In this document: in pieces, positions 1 through 6,218 of the stretch | Position numbering within the stretch: position 1 is the first letter of the stretch | How the letters are laid out: every line of letters begins with the position of its first letter | NCBI GenBank assembly: GCA_020697375.1 | Contig: JAJFBJ010000158.1 | Location: 1 to 6,711 of the forward strand | Source: Nitrospira sp. | GTDB taxonomy: Bacteria; Nitrospirota; Nitrospiria; Nitrospirales; Nitrospiraceae | DNA length: 6,711 nucleotides | Reading direction: 5' to 3' | Notes under the pieces: model-generated | What the model was told of the DNA's origin: nothing | The model's input: only the letters and a program-made list of their open reading frames with translations | Database searches by the model: none | Program-made: the position numbers and the translations under genes

Positions 1-821
1 TCGTTTGGAATCAATTCGTGAAAGGTCACATGCAAACTGCCGGAGCCCTGTCCATCGGTCATATGAACGGCAAACGGCCGCAGAATTCGCTTGGGGGCAA
101 TGGGGTCCTGAGTACTCACGGGTCCCGCCATCTCGGAAGCGCCGACCGCTCGAAAGTCCTCGAACTGCATGGTCGCCTCAATGTCCCCCGTCAGAGACAG
201 TCGCTCTTCTTTCACGACCAACAAATTGCGGCGATCGAACCAGATCCGTCTGGTCACCATCAGGACCGCGCCATTACTTCCCGATGCAGTCAACACATCC
301 AGCCGGTACCGGTCACCGTCTTCAGCCAACCGCACCTCCTCCTGTGGCCCCACGACCTGCGTCCCGATGATACCGCTCATCGCCCAGACGCTGAGTTGGA
401 AGGGGCGTGTGAGCTGGCCCAGACGATCAGGCTCAGAAGGGCGACCGACCACCTCACGGCCCATGGTCGGCAACCGGAGTTTAAACTGGTCTTCGATCTG
501 CACGAACTCGAATAATTCGCTCCCGACTGCCGTAAAACCGCGCAGCCTGATGGCATTCGGACGCTGGTAAAACACCGTGCCCTGGACCCGCTGGCCGATC
601 GGCAGAATACCGCCGGTAATTTTCGCGCTGAACAGCCCCTTGATCGTCCGCACTTCTTCTGCCTGCTCTTGCAAGAGAGCGGTCAACTGTTCGGCCGTCG
701 CCTGTTTGAGCGGCATGGTCTCCGACGGACCAAAGAGCGCGCAGCCAGGAAAGGATCCAAATGCCACGGCACAAAGGAACAAGGCACTGACGAACCTCTT
801 GGCTTTAGGCCAGCACTGCAT
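1..821 (-). CDS. Predicted LolA/DUF4292-like outer-membrane lipoprotein, 3' end outside window
   Basis: The minus strand is open from the ATG at 821 to the window edge: 273 codons with no stop, so the C-terminus is missing. The product begins MQCWPKAKRFVSALFLCAVAFG, a basic n-region followed by a hydrophobic stretch, ending at FPGC with Cys27 as the likely lipidated residue. That lipobox is weak at -3 and -2. The mature part has an early helical stretch (LTALLQEQAEEVRTIKGLFSAK), then alternating beta-type segments such as QGTVFYQRPNAIRLRG, ELFEFVQIEDQFKLRLP and RRIWFDRRNLLVVKEERL. This pattern resembles the LolA/LolB-like half-barrel fold, whose members bind lipid or lipoprotein acyl chains. 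Fold assignment is inference from pattern. The start at 821 is preferred because GGAG (831-834) lies 9 nt upstream; an in-frame ATG at 830 abuts that GGAG directly. It overlaps the end of radA by 17 bp, so translation is probably coupled. A specific function cannot be given. Confidence 0.8.
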   Translation of the reverse strand, partial: MQCWPKAKRFVSALFLCAVAFGSFPGCALFGPSETMPLKQATAEQLTALLQEQAEEVRTIKGLFSAKITGGILPIGQRVQGTVFYQRPNAIRLRGFTAVGSELFEFVQIEDQFKLRLPTMGREVVGRPSEPDRLGQLTRPFQLSVWAMSGIIGTQVVGPQEEVRLAEDGDRYRLDVLTASGSNGAVLMVTRRIWFDRRNLLVVKEERLSLTGDIEATMQFEDFRAVGASEMAGPVSTQDPIAPKRILRPFAVHMTDGQGSGSLHVTFHELIPN

Positions 822-2166
822 CCAAGGCATCTCCGACTTCGTGAATGCCGATCAATTCAATCCCTTCAATCGGTTCCAGTTTCGCGACGTTCCGCTCCGG
901 CAACAGACACCGTTTGAATCCCATCTTCGCCGCTTCGCGAATTCGCAACTCCGCCTGGCTGATCGCCCTGACTTCCCCGCCCAGGCCGACCTCTCCCATC
1001 ACGAGCGTCGTAAAATCGATCGGACTCTCGCGGAGGCTTGACGTGACGGCCGCGACGATACCGAGATCGATCGCCGGCTCGTCGATATGGATGCCGCCGA
1101 CCACATTCACGTAGACATCCTGTCCCGAGAGATGCATGCCCAATCGCTTTTCCATTACAGCCAGCAGCAGGGACAGGCGGTTGGGTTCGACCCCATTGGC
1201 CATGCGCTTGGGCATCGCATAATTCGTCCCCGATACCAATGCCTGCAGCTCGACCAGAATCGGCCTCGTTCCCTCCAGACTGGACACCACCACCGAACCG
1301 GTGCTGCGCTGCGGCCGCTCCGCCAAAAATAATTCGGACGGATTGCTGACTTCTTCCAACCCGCCGTCCTTCATCTCGAACACCCCGATCTCGTTCGTTG
1401 ACCCAAACCGATTCTTGACCGCGCGCAGAATGCGAAAGCTATGGCTCTTGTCTCCCTCGAAGTACAGCACCGTATCCACAATATGCTCCAGCAATCTGGG
1501 TCCGGCGATGGCGCCTTCCTTGGTGACATGGCCGATGATGAACACGGGCACATTGCTGCGCTTGGCGAACCACATCAGCTGCCCGGCCACTTCCTGCACT
1601 TGGCTGATACTCCCCGGCGCCGAGGTGAGTTGCTCGGTATAAACAGTCTGAATCGAATCCACGACCACGGCGGCCGGCTGAATCTCTTGAATGGCCTTTA
1701 AGATCTGTTCGAGAGAGGTTTCGCCGAGGATCAGCAGGTGTTTGCCGTCGATGCCGAGGCGCTGGCCTCGCATCTTGATCTGTCGGGGAGACTCCTCTCC
1801 CGACACGTAGAGCACCTGCTCACCCGGCGCCGCGAGAAGCGGCAGCGCTTGCAACAAGAGCGTGGTTTTGCCGATGCCGGGGTCGCCGCCGATCAGCATG
1901 ACGGAGCCGGGCACCACCCCGCCGCCCAACACTCGGTCGAACTCGCCCATTCCCGTACTGTGCCTGGGCTCCCCTACGATTTCGATCTCGGAGATCGGCG
2001 TCGCAACCGCCATGGCCGATTTCGGCATGGCTTGGCGGCCTTTGGGAGCCACGGGCAGCCGCTCTTCCTTGAGGGTATTCCAGCCTCCACAATCGGGACA
2101 GCGCCCCAGCCACCTCGGGGCCTGATGGCCGCACGCCTGGCAATGAAACGTTGTCTTGGCCTTCAT
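805..2166 (-). CDS. radA: DNA repair protein RadA (Sms), RecA-like ATPase
   Basis: RadA is a cytoplasmic RecA-related ATPase that helps process branched recombination intermediates and promotes branch migration in recombinational repair. This 453-aa product is close to the usual family length and looks complete. In order it shows an N-terminal C4 zinc finger (Cys9, Cys12, Cys23, Cys26), a Walker A motif GGDPGIGKT at 93-101, the segment YVSGEES at 120-126, a Walker B-like VVVDSIQT at 167-174, and the RadA signature KNRFG at 251-255. A C-terminal Lon-protease-like domain (roughly 275-453, including DVYVNVVGGI) follows; in this family it serves as a scaffold rather than a protease. The ATG at 2166 is preceded by two GAGG sequences (2171-2174 and 2176-2179), 4 and 9 nt upstream. 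It lies 149 bp after the TrmH-family gene and overlaps the downstream lipoprotein start, so co-transcription with the lipoprotein is likely. No clear SOS box was seen upstream. Confidence 0.97.
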   Translation of the reverse strand: MKAKTTFHCQACGHQAPRWLGRCPDCGGWNTLKEERLPVAPKGRQAMPKSAMAVATPISEIEIVGEPRHSTGMGEFDRVLGGGVVPGSVMLIGGDPGIGKTTLLLQALPLLAAPGEQVLYVSGEESPRQIKMRGQRLGIDGKHLLILGETSLEQILKAIQEIQPAAVVVDSIQTVYTEQLTSAPGSISQVQEVAGQLMWFAKRSNVPVFIIGHVTKEGAIAGPRLLEHIVDTVLYFEGDKSHSFRILRAVKNRFGSTNEIGVFEMKDGGLEEVSNPSELFLAERPQRSTGSVVVSSLEGTRPILVELQALVSGTNYAMPKRMANGVEPNRLSLLLAVMEKRLGMHLSGQDVYVNVVGGIHIDEPAIDLGIVAAVTSSLRESPIDFTTLVMGEVGLGGEVRAISQAELRIREAAKMGFKRCLLPERNVAKLEPIEGIELIGIHEVGDALDAVLA

Positions 2167-2315
2167 CTATCCTCACCTCGCATGTCCCCTGCAAACCTGT
2201 CCACACGCATCGTAAAGGAAATGAGAGAGAAAAAGGAAGGAGACACGCGCGACAGAAACCAATAGTCGCCACACGTGAACGCGAAGGAAGCCTGTAACCG
2301 GGTTCGAATAACGCG
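2167..2315 (-). other. Intergenic region upstream of radA, no clear promoter
   Basis: This 149-bp gap separates the TrmH-family gene stop from the radA start. I see no gene in it. Its minus strand carries a long pyrimidine tract (2214-2243) and, next to radA, a doubled GAGG ribosome-binding region. A weak -10-like TACGAT lies near 2209-2214 with no good -35 partner, so a radA promoter here is possible but unsupported. A hairpin with a 5-bp stem (2249-2253 with 2265-2269, 11-nt loop) is too weak to call a terminator. radA may therefore be read from the upstream gene or from an unrecognised promoter here. Confidence 0.5.
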
Positions 2316-3134
2316 CTAGACTGTGGCGCGCTCTAGAGGTAATCCGGAAAAATGGAAAAGCGCGATGGCTGCGGCTGCCGCGGCATTGAGGGATTCAACG
2401 CCGGTCTGCAATGGAATGGTAAACCGGATCTTCGCCGCCGCGAGTGTGGCTTCGGACAATCCGCGACTCTCACTACCGATGGCGACGATGGTGCGGGCGG
2501 GAATGGCCTGAATTGAGCGGATCGGAACAGCCTCGCCACCGGTTCCCGAGTCTGCGGCAAATATCGTGCAATCCAAGGCTTGGAGCTCGTCTATGCCGGT
2601 GTGAGTAAAAATAGGCAGATGAAGAAGTGTTCCCGCAGTCGCCCGCACAACTTTCGGATTGAAGACATCGACCGAATGGGGCGCCAGCCACAATCCACTC
2701 ACGTTGAGCGCCGCTGCGGTTCGAATGATGGTCCCGAGGTTGGTGGGATCCTGGAGCTTGTCGCCATAGAGACCGAAGAGTCTCGGTTGCGCCAGCAGGG
2801 CCGACCGGTTCCAGATGGGCTGGTGAACAATGGCCAGCATGCCACTGGAGGTTTCGACATCAGACATTTGAGCAAGCGTGTGATCTGGACAGCTGTGTGT
2901 AGTACAGCCGCCGTTCAGAATTTGGTGCCTGACTTCCGGCGGCTGTCGATCCAGAAAACTGGGTGAGACTACGATGCAGACCAGCTTATGCGGGGCCGAC
3001 TGCAACAATTCAAGGATGGGTTTGGTTCCTTCAAGGACGAACACGCGCTCGCGGTCGCGCGTTCGCCTGGTCTTGGCGACATCCCGTATGTGCGAGAGAA
3101 AGTTGCGGGAAACGGTGCGAAGTGACGAAGTCAA
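2316..3134 (-). CDS. TrmH/SpoU-family RNA 2'-O-ribose methyltransferase
   Basis: Family members transfer a methyl group from S-adenosylmethionine to a ribose 2'-OH in tRNA or rRNA, using a knotted SPOUT fold and usually a dimer. With the TTG start at 3134 the protein is 272 aa. Residues about 1-100 form the N-terminal substrate-binding (L30e-like) part, recognisable from RERVFVLEGTKPILELL. The catalytic domain carries the three SpoU motifs: QDPTNLGTIIRTA (128-140, with the conserved Asn and Arg), then IGSESRGLS (218-226), and IPL followed by VESLN (239-249). NPKVVRATAG (158-167) is also typical. The reading frame is open further, to a TTG at 3185, but that codon lies inside a terminator-like hairpin and the extra 17 residues have no family counterpart. 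No ATG or GTG occurs in a sensible place; the TTG at 3134 has only a weak GGA upstream. The substrate nucleotide (for example that of RlmB or a tRNA position) cannot be told from sequence, so no symbol is given. Confidence 0.9.
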   Translation of the reverse strand: MTSSLRTVSRNFLSHIRDVAKTRRTRDRERVFVLEGTKPILELLQSAPHKLVCIVVSPSFLDRQPPEVRHQILNGGCTTHSCPDHTLAQMSDVETSSGMLAIVHQPIWNRSALLAQPRLFGLYGDKLQDPTNLGTIIRTAAALNVSGLWLAPHSVDVFNPKVVRATAGTLLHLPIFTHTGIDELQALDCTIFAADSGTGGEAVPIRSIQAIPARTIVAIGSESRGLSEATLAAAKIRFTIPLQTGVESLNAAAAAAIALFHFSGLPLERATV

Positions 3135-3159
3135 CGGCAGTCCAGAGAGGGCGATACGG

Positions 3160-3196
3160 AGAAAGGGGCTTTGCTGCAGCAGCAAAGCCCCTTTCT
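3160..3196 (-). terminator. Strong hairpin, probable Rho-independent terminator
   Basis: Perfect 18-nt arms, AGAAAGGGGCTTTGCTGC at 3160-3177 and its exact complement at 3179-3196, flank a single central base. In practice this gives a stem of about 16 bp with a small loop. Read on the minus strand, it begins 10 nt after the stop codon of the 113-aa gene. The descending arm ends in CCCCTTTCT, giving a short, imperfect U-run. It most likely ends that gene's transcript. The U-run is weaker than in a textbook terminator, so partial read-through into the TrmH-family gene is possible. Confidence 0.78.
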
Positions 3197-3206
3197 TCGA
3201 ACGTGC

Positions 3207-3548
3207 TTATTTGCGTTTCTTGCCCGAAGCGGCTTCGGCAGCTCGGATACGTTGCGCGCGAACTTTCGCCCGCTTCAAAGCCGACAGCTTCCCGCGGGTG
3301 CGATCACGCTCTGCCTTCAAGCGTTCCAATTGAGCCCGAAGATGGACTCGTTCTTCTTTGTAAATGTTGGCACATTCCGCCTGGGATAAGTTGGTCCAGT
3401 CCCCGGTTCCACGCGCCCGTTTGATCCGCGCTTCCAGCGATTCACGAAGCAACCGCTCCCGCATCGACATCAGTGACTGCAAGGCTTCCTGCCGCCGCTG
3501 AACTTCTTCCTCTTCGGCCATAATGCCGCGAATGTCGGTTCCTAACAT
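3207..3548 (-). CDS. Hypothetical small, highly charged coiled-coil protein
   Basis: I do not recognise a family. The 113-aa product is rich in Glu, Arg, Lys, Ala and Leu. It appears to form two long helices: about residues 10-46 (starting AEEEEVQRRQEALQSL) and about 58-107 (including RVHLRAQLERLKAERDRTR), joined by a short segment containing GTGDWTNLSQAE. That suggests a helical hairpin or coiled coil. The C-terminus is strongly basic and ends GKKRK, which could favour nucleic-acid or ribosome contact, but this is inference only. There is no signal peptide or membrane segment. The ATG at 3548 is well supported: the minus-strand sequence AGGAGGG contains GGAGG (3557-3561), 8 nt upstream. It is divergent from the HTH regulator and followed at once by a strong hairpin, so it probably forms its own short transcript. 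Confidence 0.82.
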   Translation of the reverse strand: MLGTDIRGIMAEEEEVQRRQEALQSLMSMRERLLRESLEARIKRARGTGDWTNLSQAECANIYKEERVHLRAQLERLKAERDRTRGKLSALKRAKVRAQRIRAAEAASGKKRK

Positions 3549-3556
3549 CGGGTCAC

Positions 3557-3561
3557 CCTCC
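3557..3561 (-). promoter_or_regulatory. Ribosome-binding site of the 113-aa gene
   Basis: GGAGG on the minus strand, 8 nt from the ATG at 3548. It is the best Shine-Dalgarno in the window and supports this small ORF as a real gene. Confidence 0.8.
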
Positions 3562-3589
3562 TCGCCTCAAGTCCATCCAACAGAAGCTC

Positions 3590-3618
3590 ATTCTACCCGA
3601 TTTCGGCACGTTTGTTCT
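3590..3618 (-). promoter_or_regulatory. Candidate promoter for the 113-aa gene
   Basis: On the minus strand TAGAAT (3590-3595) matches the sigma70 -10 consensus at 5 of 6 positions. Upstream by 17 bp is AGAACA (3613-3618), which matches the -35 consensus only in its last three bases. Transcription would begin near 3583, giving a leader of about 35 nt that contains the strong Shine-Dalgarno. The -10 overlaps one copy of the TTCTACC repeat described below. Confidence 0.4.
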
Positions 3619-3621
3619 ACC
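3591..3621. repeat. Direct repeat TTCTACC, two copies, in divergent intergenic region
   Basis: TTCTACC occurs at 3591-3597 and again at 3615-3621, 24 bp apart start to start. One copy overlaps the minus-strand -10 candidate and the other sits in the spacer of the plus-strand promoter candidate. This placement would suit operator half-sites for the neighbouring HTH regulator, but seven-base repeats can arise by chance. Confidence 0.3.
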
Positions 3622-3640
3622 TAGGAGAATGACGCATAAC
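3612..3640 (+). promoter_or_regulatory. Candidate promoter for the HTH regulator gene
   Basis: TTGTTC (3612-3617, 3 of 6 matches to TTGACA) and CATAAC (3635-3640, 4 of 6 matches to TATAAT) are separated by exactly 17 bp. Transcription would start near 3647, about 56 nt before the regulator ATG. The palindrome AACATGTT (3638-3645) overlaps the -10 edge and could be an autoregulatory operator. If this promoter is right, the ATG at 3641 of the small leader ORF would lie upstream of the transcript start. Confidence 0.35.
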
Positions 3641-3706
3641 ATGTTGATGTTTAATGGGACTACCGCCCTATCCGGCGAAATCTTGCCATTGCGTCCGATG
3701 AAATGA
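3641..3706 (+). CDS. Possible 21-aa leader ORF overlapping the regulator start
   Basis: From the ATG at 3641 a 21-codon frame runs MLMFNGTTALSG...PMK to a TGA at 3704-3706. That TGA overlaps the regulator's ATG (3703-3705) in an ATGA arrangement, the usual geometry of translational coupling. AGGAG lies at 3623-3627, 13 nt upstream of this ATG, which is rather far. An in-frame ATG at 3629 is only 1 nt from it, which is too close. The regulator itself has no visible Shine-Dalgarno, so coupling would explain how it is translated. Against it: the ORF is tiny, unremarkable in composition, and conflicts with the promoter candidate at 3612-3640. Internal ATG 3647 would fit a leaderless start on that promoter. 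Confidence 0.3.
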   Translation: MLMFNGTTALSGEILPLRPMK

Positions 3707-4194
3707 ATACAGTAACATCCGGCATGCCCCACGTAGGAACATTCATTCGCGCATGGCGAGTGTCGCAAAAGTGCTCCGAAAGTGCATTCGCTGAACGGGC
3801 CGGAATCGCAGCTACTCTACTACAAGATTTGGAGTCCGAACAATGCGATCCAAGCGTCTCGGTATTGGAAGCATTAGCCGCTGCCTTGAAGATTCCCCTC
3901 CCCTGGCTCTTCATACACCCTTCGGATTTCGAACTCCTCTGTAAGGACGACGAAGATGAGCCGATCGCTCTGTCCAACTTAACGGGTGCCGATCCGGTAC
4001 TGGAGAAAATCCTCCTGTCGGCCGGACAGGATCGGTCACTGTATGTGCTGCTCACCGCCCTGTTGCAGAGCGGAGACCCCAAGCTGTTGCGGGCTGCAGA
4101 GGTGAGTTTGCGAAGTCTCGTGAAACAATCCAAACAGGCGACGGTGCCTTGGCTGTCACGCCCGCCGGGACATTTCGAACCGCCGAGTGATTAA
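3703..4194 (+). CDS. XRE-family helix-turn-helix transcriptional regulator
   Basis: The 163-aa protein has an N-terminal Cro/C1-type HTH domain at about residues 11-70. It runs VGTFIRAWRVSQ, then SAFAERAGIAATLLQDLE (HTH core, about 27-44), then PSVSVLEALAAALKIPLPWLF (50-70), the typical closing helices. The remaining ~90 residues are mostly helical with no recognised ligand or enzyme domain, for example ADPVLEKILLSAG and PKLLRAAEVSLRSLVKQ. It probably acts as a DNA-binding regulator, perhaps of its own promoter and that of the divergent gene; targets are unknown. The start at 3703 is chosen because the frame closes at a TAA at 3652-3654 and no earlier ATG, GTG or TTG is available. Met8 (3724) is an alternative just before the domain. 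Neither start has a Shine-Dalgarno. Codons in the N-terminal half end in A or T more often than in neighbouring genes. It converges with the OPT gene, 35 bp away, with no terminator visible between them. Confidence 0.88.
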   Translation: MNTVTSGMPHVGTFIRAWRVSQKCSESAFAERAGIAATLLQDLESEQCDPSVSVLEALAAALKIPLPWLFIHPSDFELLCKDDEDEPIALSNLTGADPVLEKILLSAGQDRSLYVLLTALLQSGDPKLLRAAEVSLRSLVKQSKQATVPWLSRPPGHFEPPSD

Positions 4195-4229
4195 TGGCGC
4201 CTCGACGGCACTCCCGAATATATCCGCCT

Positions 4230-6212
4230 CTATTTGGAAATTGCTCTCGTTGGAGCAGCGCGCACGAGGAACAGCCCAATAAGCAGCAGCGCGCAGAGTC
4301 CCGGCCAACCGCCGAGAGGCGGATCGACGAATAACTGAAACAGGTCCCCCGAGAGAGACGGCCAGATGGAAGTGAGCGCAATGGGAAGGGCGAGAAGAAT
4401 TCCAACCAACGCCTCACCGGTCACCAATCCTGCCGCGAACAATAGCCCTCGGTCGTCTGCTTGAACGACGGGAGATCTATGACCGGAAAGCACATATTCC
4501 GAGAGTAGGCCGCCGGCCATGATCGTTGCCGATAACTTGAGCGGTAAATAGATGCCGAGCGCCACTGCCAAGACAGGCAGCCGAAAGGCGCCTTTCCGTC
4601 TGGCCTGTCTCACATCAAGCGCGATAACGACCATCCCTAACAGGACCCCTATTCCGACCAAATGCCAGGGCAAGGACCCACCGAACACCCCTTTGGCCAG
4701 GTTCGCCATGAGGGTGGCCTGAGGAGCGCTGAGCGGATGGGGATGGATATCCGTTGCCTCGCCTATTCCGTACTTGGCCTGCAGCAGGGACAGCACCGGC
4801 ACAATGACGACGGCGCCGGTCGCCACGCCGATAACCTGCATAATCTGCTGTTTCCAAGGCGTCGCCCCCACCAGATGCCCGGTTTTCAAATCCTGGAGGT
4901 TGTCGCCGCCCATCGCTGCGGCGCAACAAACCACGGCTCCCACCAGCAGGGCCGCCGCAGGACCGGCAGGATGGTGTCGCCCCAACATGCCCAATAGCAG
5001 CAATGAAGCGAGCATGATGGTGGCAATGGTGACGCCCGAGACAGGATTGCTTGAACTCCCGACCAGCCCCGCCATGTATCCGGCCACGGAAGAAAACAGA
5101 AATGCCGTGACGACCATCAGGAGGGTCAAGCCGGTCACACCCCAAAAATCATCGCCTAGGAGACGTTGATACAGCAGCATCATTGGCACCACCGACATCA
5201 CGGTGAGAGCGATCAACCAGGCGACTCCCGCATCACGCTCGGTACGCGGGAGCACCGATGGCGAACGATCCTTCCGACGCGTTTCATAAAGCGCAAGGAG
5301 CTGCTGCAGGCTTTGCAGTATCGGACCACGGACCTGGAACAACGTCCATACCCCACCCACCAACATGGCGCCGATGCCGATATAACGAATCTGCCCGCTC
5401 CATGTCGTCTTGGCTGCCGCCATACCGATGAGCGCATCAGGCTGATCAGCGATCAATTGATACAGCGGCAGCAAGACCAACCATCCGATCATGCCACCGA
5501 GAAAGACGACGACGGCAGTATTGAGACCGACAATGTATCCGACGGCCAGCAAGGCGGGTGAGAGGTTGAGTCCCCCATAGAACGTCGCACGCCCAAATTG
5601 GACGACCCCTTCCAACGAGTCACTCCAAAGTTTGAGCCCTCCCTCGGCGAACTTGAAACCACCGCCCATCGCCGCTGCCCCCAACAACAGACGAAATCTG
5701 CGGCCCGCATCGGCATCTGCCGAGGCGCCGACTTTCAGAACTTCCGCCGTGGCGACGCCTTCGGGAAAGCGCAGGCGGGCATGGATAATCAAGGCCCGGC
5801 GAAGGGGAATGGTAAACAACACGCCGAGTATTCCGCCGACGAGCGCGACGGTAAACGTTTGCCAATAGTCGAACGACGTCCAATACCCGATCAGGAGCAA
5901 TCCTGGAATGGTAAAAATCACGCCGGCCGCCAGGGCCTCTCCCGATGAGGCGGCGGTCTGGACGATGTTGTTCTCCAGAATGTTCGACCGACGAAACAGG
6001 CGCAACACCGCCATGGACACGACGGCGGCAGGAATCGACGCAGAGACCGTCATGCCGGCAAAGAGGCCTAAGTAGGCATTGGCCCCGGCCAGAACAGCGG
6101 CAAGGACGACCGACAGCACGACCGCTTTGATGGTGATTTCGGGGAGCGTGACCGAGGCGGGAATGACCGGCGCATCGACGCTTTCCGGAGGAGCCTCGTG
6201 ATCGCGCATCAT
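4230..6212 (-). CDS. OPT-family oligopeptide transporter, bacterial type
   Basis: This 660-aa inner-membrane protein belongs to the oligopeptide transporter (OPT) superfamily. Characterised members carry small peptides or metal-chelate compounds by secondary transport; the bacterial branch is poorly characterised, so the substrate is unknown. After a short acidic cytoplasmic N-terminus, about 15-17 hydrophobic segments fill the protein. Conserved family blocks are visible: NAYLGLFAGMTVSASIPAAV (45-64), the segment NIVQTAASSGEALAAG just after it, SSSNPVSG (386-393), MGGDNLQDLKTG (434-445) and GLVTGEAL (595-602). Length and order of blocks indicate an intact gene. Two adjacent ATGs are possible: 6212, and 6209, which sits at a better distance (5 nt) from the GAGG at 6215-6218. 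The gene starts 4 nt after the stop of the RlmI-like gene and is probably co-transcribed with it. No promoter of its own is evident. Confidence 0.95.
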   Translation of the reverse strand: MMRDHEAPPESVDAPVIPASVTLPEITIKAVVLSVVLAAVLAGANAYLGLFAGMTVSASIPAAVVSMAVLRLFRRSNILENNIVQTAASSGEALAAGVIFTIPGLLLIGYWTSFDYWQTFTVALVGGILGVLFTIPLRRALIIHARLRFPEGVATAEVLKVGASADADAGRRFRLLLGAAAMGGGFKFAEGGLKLWSDSLEGVVQFGRATFYGGLNLSPALLAVGYIVGLNTAVVVFLGGMIGWLVLLPLYQLIADQPDALIGMAAAKTTWSGQIRYIGIGAMLVGGVWTLFQVRGPILQSLQQLLALYETRRKDRSPSVLPRTERDAGVAWLIALTVMSVVPMMLLYQRLLGDDFWGVTGLTLLMVVTAFLFSSVAGYMAGLVGSSSNPVSGVTIATIMLASLLLLGMLGRHHPAGPAAALLVGAVVCCAAAMGGDNLQDLKTGHLVGATPWKQQIMQVIGVATGAVVIVPVLSLLQAKYGIGEATDIHPHPLSAPQATLMANLAKGVFGGSLPWHLVGIGVLLGMVVIALDVRQARRKGAFRLPVLAVALGIYLPLKLSATIMAGGLLSEYVLSGHRSPVVQADDRGLLFAAGLVTGEALVGILLALPIALTSIWPSLSGDLFQLFVDPPLGGWPGLCALLLIGLFLVRAAPTRAISK

Positions 6213-6214
6213 GT

Positions 6215-6218
6215 CCTC
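6215..6218 (-). promoter_or_regulatory. Ribosome-binding site of the OPT gene overlapping upstream stop codon
   Basis: On the minus strand the stop codon TGA (6219-6217) of the RlmI-like gene shares bases with GAGG, giving TGAGGAC followed by ATGATG. This layout supports translational coupling and decides the OPT start to within one codon. Confidence 0.7.

Noticed and set aside
5..570. Several plus-strand ORFs of 120-165 aa at the left edge
   Set aside because: They are antisense to the lipoprotein frame, Pro/Arg/His-rich and lack ribosome-binding sites or recognisable domains.
481..774. 97-aa minus-strand ORF
   Set aside because: Out-of-frame shadow of the lipoprotein gene, which has a continuous 273-codon frame with signal peptide and ribosome-binding site.
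2249..2269. Possible terminator hairpin after the TrmH-family gene
   Set aside because: Stem of only 5 bp with an 11-nt loop, and no U-run directly after it.
2291..2318. tRNA-like GGTTCGAAT near 2300
   Set aside because: It resembles a T-loop, but the flanking bases cannot form the T-stem and no acceptor, D or anticodon arms fit.
3135..3185. N-terminal extension of the TrmH-family gene to the TTG at 3185
   Set aside because: The first codons lie inside the terminator-like hairpin, there is no usable ribosome-binding site, and the extra residues do not fit the family's N-terminus.
3553..3768. 71-aa minus-strand ORF just upstream of the 113-aa gene
   Set aside because: It starts antisense inside the regulator gene, crosses the candidate promoters, has a composition unlike a folded protein, and no ribosome-binding site was apparent.
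3660..4133. 157-aa minus-strand ORF
   Set aside because: Antisense shadow of the HTH regulator; Ser/Arg/Cys-rich translation with no domain.
4195..4229. Terminator between the convergent regulator and OPT genes
   Set aside because: 35 bp examined; no stable stem followed by a T-run on either strand.
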